Source: an uncultured Oscillibacter sp. (lineage in GTDB: Bacteria > Bacillota > Clostridia > Oscillospirales > Oscillospiraceae). Taken from it: a stretch of DNA of 6,989 nucleotides. The first letter of the stretch is position 1, and every line of letters starts with the position of its first letter. Of this stretch, positions 5,336 to 6,989 are shown piece after piece. The DNA lies in NCBI GenBank assembly GCA_910588175.1, contig CAJUQQ010000085.1, positions 1 through 6,989 of the forward strand, read 5' to 3'. The position numbers and the translations under genes were made by a program. The notes beneath the pieces were generated by a model. The model ran no database searches and was not told the DNA's origin. It worked only from the letters and a program-made list of their open reading frames with translations.

Positions 5336-6730
5336 ATGCAAAAATTTGACGCGGTCGTCGTGGGTGGCGGCCCCGGCGGCTACGAGTGCGCCATCCGCCT
5401 GGCCCAGAACGGCCTGAGCGCCGCTCTGGTGGAGGAGGCGGAGCTGGGCGGCACCTGCCTGAACCGGGGCTGCATCCCCACCAAGACCCTCCTCCACTCC
5501 GCCGACGTGTTCTACGAGGCGAAGAACGGCGCCGCCTTCGGTGTCACCGCCGGGGACGTAACCTTTGATTATGCAAAAATCATTGAGCGGAAGAATGCCG
5601 TTTCCAAACAGCTGAGCAATGGCATCGGCTTCCTGGAAAAGAGCCACGGCGTCACCGTGTTCAAGGCCCATGCCACGCTGACCTCCCGGACCACTGTAGA
5701 ACTGGACTATGGCGAGGTCTTGGAATGCAAACATCTAATCATCGCTACCGGCTCCAGCCCCGCCCGAATTCCCATCCCCGGCATGGACCTCCCCGGCGTG
5801 GTGGACTCCACGGGCCTCCTGAATATGACCACTTGCCCGAAACACATCATCATCGTGGGCGGCGGGGTCATCGGCATCGAGTTCGCCACCTTCTATTACC
5901 GCCTGGGGGTCAAGGTCACCGTGGTGGAGATGCTGGACCGGGTCCTGGGCCCCCTGGACAAGGACATCACAGACTTTGTGGAGACCGAGCTGAAAAAGAA
6001 TGGCGTGGAGCTGGTCCTGGGCGTCAAGGTGGAATCCATCGAGCCCGGCCTGAAGGTAAATTACGCCTCCGTCAAGGACGGGGCCAAGGGTACGGCGGAG
6101 GGCGGCGTGGTCCTCATGGCCGGGGGCCGGGCACCCAACACCAGGGGTGTGGGACTGGATACCATCGGCGTAAAGATGGACCGGAAAGGCTTCGTGGAGA
6201 TCGACGGCCTGTGCCGGACCAACATTCCCGGGGTCTACGCCATCGGGGACATCAACGGCAAAATGCAGTTGGCTCATGTGGCCTCCGCTCAGGGCTTACT
6301 GGTTGCTGACCACATCGCCGGAAAGCCCTGCAAACAGCTGAATCTAAATCGCATTCCCTCCTGTGTCTACTGCAATCCGGAGACGGCTATGGTGGGTCTC
6401 ACGGAGGAACAGGCTCGGACCGAGGGCAAGGATGTGGGTGTTGGTGTGTTCAACCTCTCCAGCAACGGCAAGGCCCTGACCATGGGCGAAAACAAGGGCC
6501 TGGTGAAGTTTGTCTTCGATAAGGCCACGGACGAGATCCTGGGCTTCCACGTCATCGGCCCCCGGGCCACGGACCTGGCGGCGGAGGTGGCCGCCGTCAT
6601 GGAGTGCGAGGGCACAATTTCCGAGATCGGCAGCACCGTCCATCCCCACCCGACGGTGAGTGAGGTGATTATGGAGGCGGCCCATGTCTGCCACGGTGTC
6701 TGTGTCAACGCACCAAAACTCCGCAAATAA
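5336..6730 (+). CDS. lpdA: Dihydrolipoamide dehydrogenase (E3)
   Basis: A 464-residue flavoprotein that reoxidises dihydrolipoyl-E2 with NAD+. The FAD-binding GGGPGG (10-15) follows a beta strand at the very N-terminus. The redox disulfide is C41 and C46 in GGTCLNRGCIPTK. The NAD-binding fold starts at IIIVGGGVIGIEFA (171-184), the second FAD motif is VYAIGDING (300-308), and the dimer-domain catalytic pair is H438 and E443 in HPHPTVSE. No lipoyl domain is fused at the N-terminus, unlike some clostridial E3 chains. Extra cysteines at 343 and 346 and a Cys/His-rich tail (HVCHGVC, 450-456) are mild oddities. As the last gene of the operon, 17 nt after E2, it is the dedicated E3 of this complex (often called acoL or acoD). 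A role in other lipoate complexes of the cell cannot be excluded. Confidence 0.95.
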   Translation: MQKFDAVVVGGGPGGYECAIRLAQNGLSAALVEEAELGGTCLNRGCIPTKTLLHSADVFYEAKNGAAFGVTAGDVTFDYAKIIERKNAVSKQLSNGIGFLEKSHGVTVFKAHATLTSRTTVELDYGEVLECKHLIIATGSSPARIPIPGMDLPGVVDSTGLLNMTTCPKHIIIVGGGVIGIEFATFYYRLGVKVTVVEMLDRVLGPLDKDITDFVETELKKNGVELVLGVKVESIEPGLKVNYASVKDGAKGTAEGGVVLMAGGRAPNTRGVGLDTIGVKMDRKGFVEIDGLCRTNIPGVYAIGDINGKMQLAHVASAQGLLVADHIAGKPCKQLNLNRIPSCVYCNPETAMVGLTEEQARTEGKDVGVGVFNLSSNGKALTMGENKGLVKFVFDKATDEILGFHVIGPRATDLAAEVAAVMECEGTISEIGSTVHPHPTVSEVIMEAAHVCHGVCVNAPKLRK

Positions 6731-6737
6731 ATTGCAC

Positions 6738-6863
6738 GTGGCCCGTAAAATACAGCAAAACGAATTAAGGAAATTGGGACGGGAATCCACGAAGACTCTG
6801 CGGACAAGCGTGGAACAGACCACTCTGGTTGAGGCTCGCATTTTAGAGGAGACTTTGCGCTGA
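6738..6863 (+). CDS. Doubtful 41-residue reading frame after lpdA, possible remnant
   Basis: An open frame from GTG (6738) to TGA (6861-6863) would encode a charged, probably helical 41-residue peptide (it contains NELRKLGRES and ARILEETLR). No ribosome binding site precedes the GTG, and I do not recognise the peptide. It could be the 3' remnant of a degraded gene or simply noncoding DNA; the base composition here is more AT-rich than in the operon. I list it so that the 3' flank is described, not as a confident gene. Confidence 0.15.
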   Translation: MARKIQQNELRKLGRESTKTLRTSVEQTTLVEARILEETLR

Positions 6864-6882
6864 AAAGAGGCGCTTTCAAGTC

Positions 6883-6921
6883 CTTTTTGATCATCCTGTT
6901 ACCGGGTTTACGATCAAAAAG
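6883..6921. repeat. AT-rich inverted repeat in the 3' flank
   Basis: CTTTTTGATC (6883-6892) and GATCAAAAAG (6912-6921) form perfect 10-bp arms around a 19-nt loop. The right arm shares bases with the hairpin at 6919-6942, so the two structures could be mutually exclusive in RNA. It may be part of a composite terminator; no gene lies across it. Confidence 0.5.
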
Positions 6922-6947
6922 CCCGTTCTTTAACTAGGGCTTGTTTG
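6916..6947. terminator. Probable bidirectional terminator downstream of the dehydrogenase operon
   Basis: AAGCCCGTT (6919-6927), loop CTTT (6928-6931), AAC (6932-6934), a 2-nt TA bulge, then GGGCTT (6937-6942) make a 9-bp interrupted stem. On the plus strand it is followed by GTTTG, a weak T tract. On the minus strand the GGGCTT arm is followed by further T residues (TTTTT at 6916-6920), which is stronger. It would end the operon transcript about 200 nt after lpdA, and probably also a convergent transcript from beyond the window. Confidence 0.55.
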
Positions 6948-6989
6948 AAAAATATGACCGACTGCTCTAAATCAACAAAATAGCGATAG

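Noticed and set aside
6861..6878. TGAAA...TTTCA with an internal GCGCTTTCA, resembling a cre half-site or hairpin
   Set aside because: The spacing is too long for a cre site and the 5-bp stem is too weak for a terminator.

Overview
The window holds a compact, complete locus for a lipoate-dependent 2-oxoacid dehydrogenase complex of the acetoin dehydrogenase type, with its own regulator and its own lipoate ligase. The coding sequence is GC-rich, with codons dominated by GGC, GCC, CTG and CGG. The genes have strong purine-rich ribosome binding sites and sigma-A-like promoters in short AT-rich intergenic DNA. Together with the protein styles, this suggests a high-GC Clostridia-type Firmicute, perhaps a gut Oscillospiraceae relative. 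The taxonomic placement is inference only.

Layout. Positions 1-80 carry two adjacent hairpins; the outer one is a bidirectional terminator. On the minus strand lie lplA (65-1090, lipoate-protein ligase) and, upstream of it, a GntR/FCD regulator gene (1101-1775), separated by 10 nt. Positions 1776-1969 are a divergent control region. It has a sigma-A-type promoter in each direction and two nearly identical 16-bp operator-like palindromes, one on each promoter. On the plus strand follow E1 alpha (1970-2935), E1 beta (2950-3930), E2 (3948-5318) and E3 (5336-6730), spaced by 14-17 nt and evidently one operon. Positions 6731-6989 are more AT-rich, with a doubtful 41-codon reading frame, an AT-rich inverted repeat and a second terminator-like hairpin.

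How the genes work together. E1 (alpha and beta) decarboxylates the substrate on thiamine diphosphate and passes the acyl group to the lipoyl lysine of E2. E2 hands it to CoA, and E3 reoxidises the dihydrolipoyl arm with NAD+. LplA would attach scavenged lipoate to the E2 lysine. The GntR/FCD protein probably represses both transcription units until a small organic acid ligand is present. The E1 alpha chain looks more like AcoA than like classical pyruvate dehydrogenase, but the substrate cannot be settled from sequence alone.

Novelty. The enzymes are well-known families. The points worth a second look are the twin-operator divergent promoter, the GntR/FCD regulator in place of the usual sigma-54 activator AcoR, the coupling of lplA to the regulator gene, and an E2 with two E3-binding domains in tandem. 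I saw no evidence of an entirely new system.
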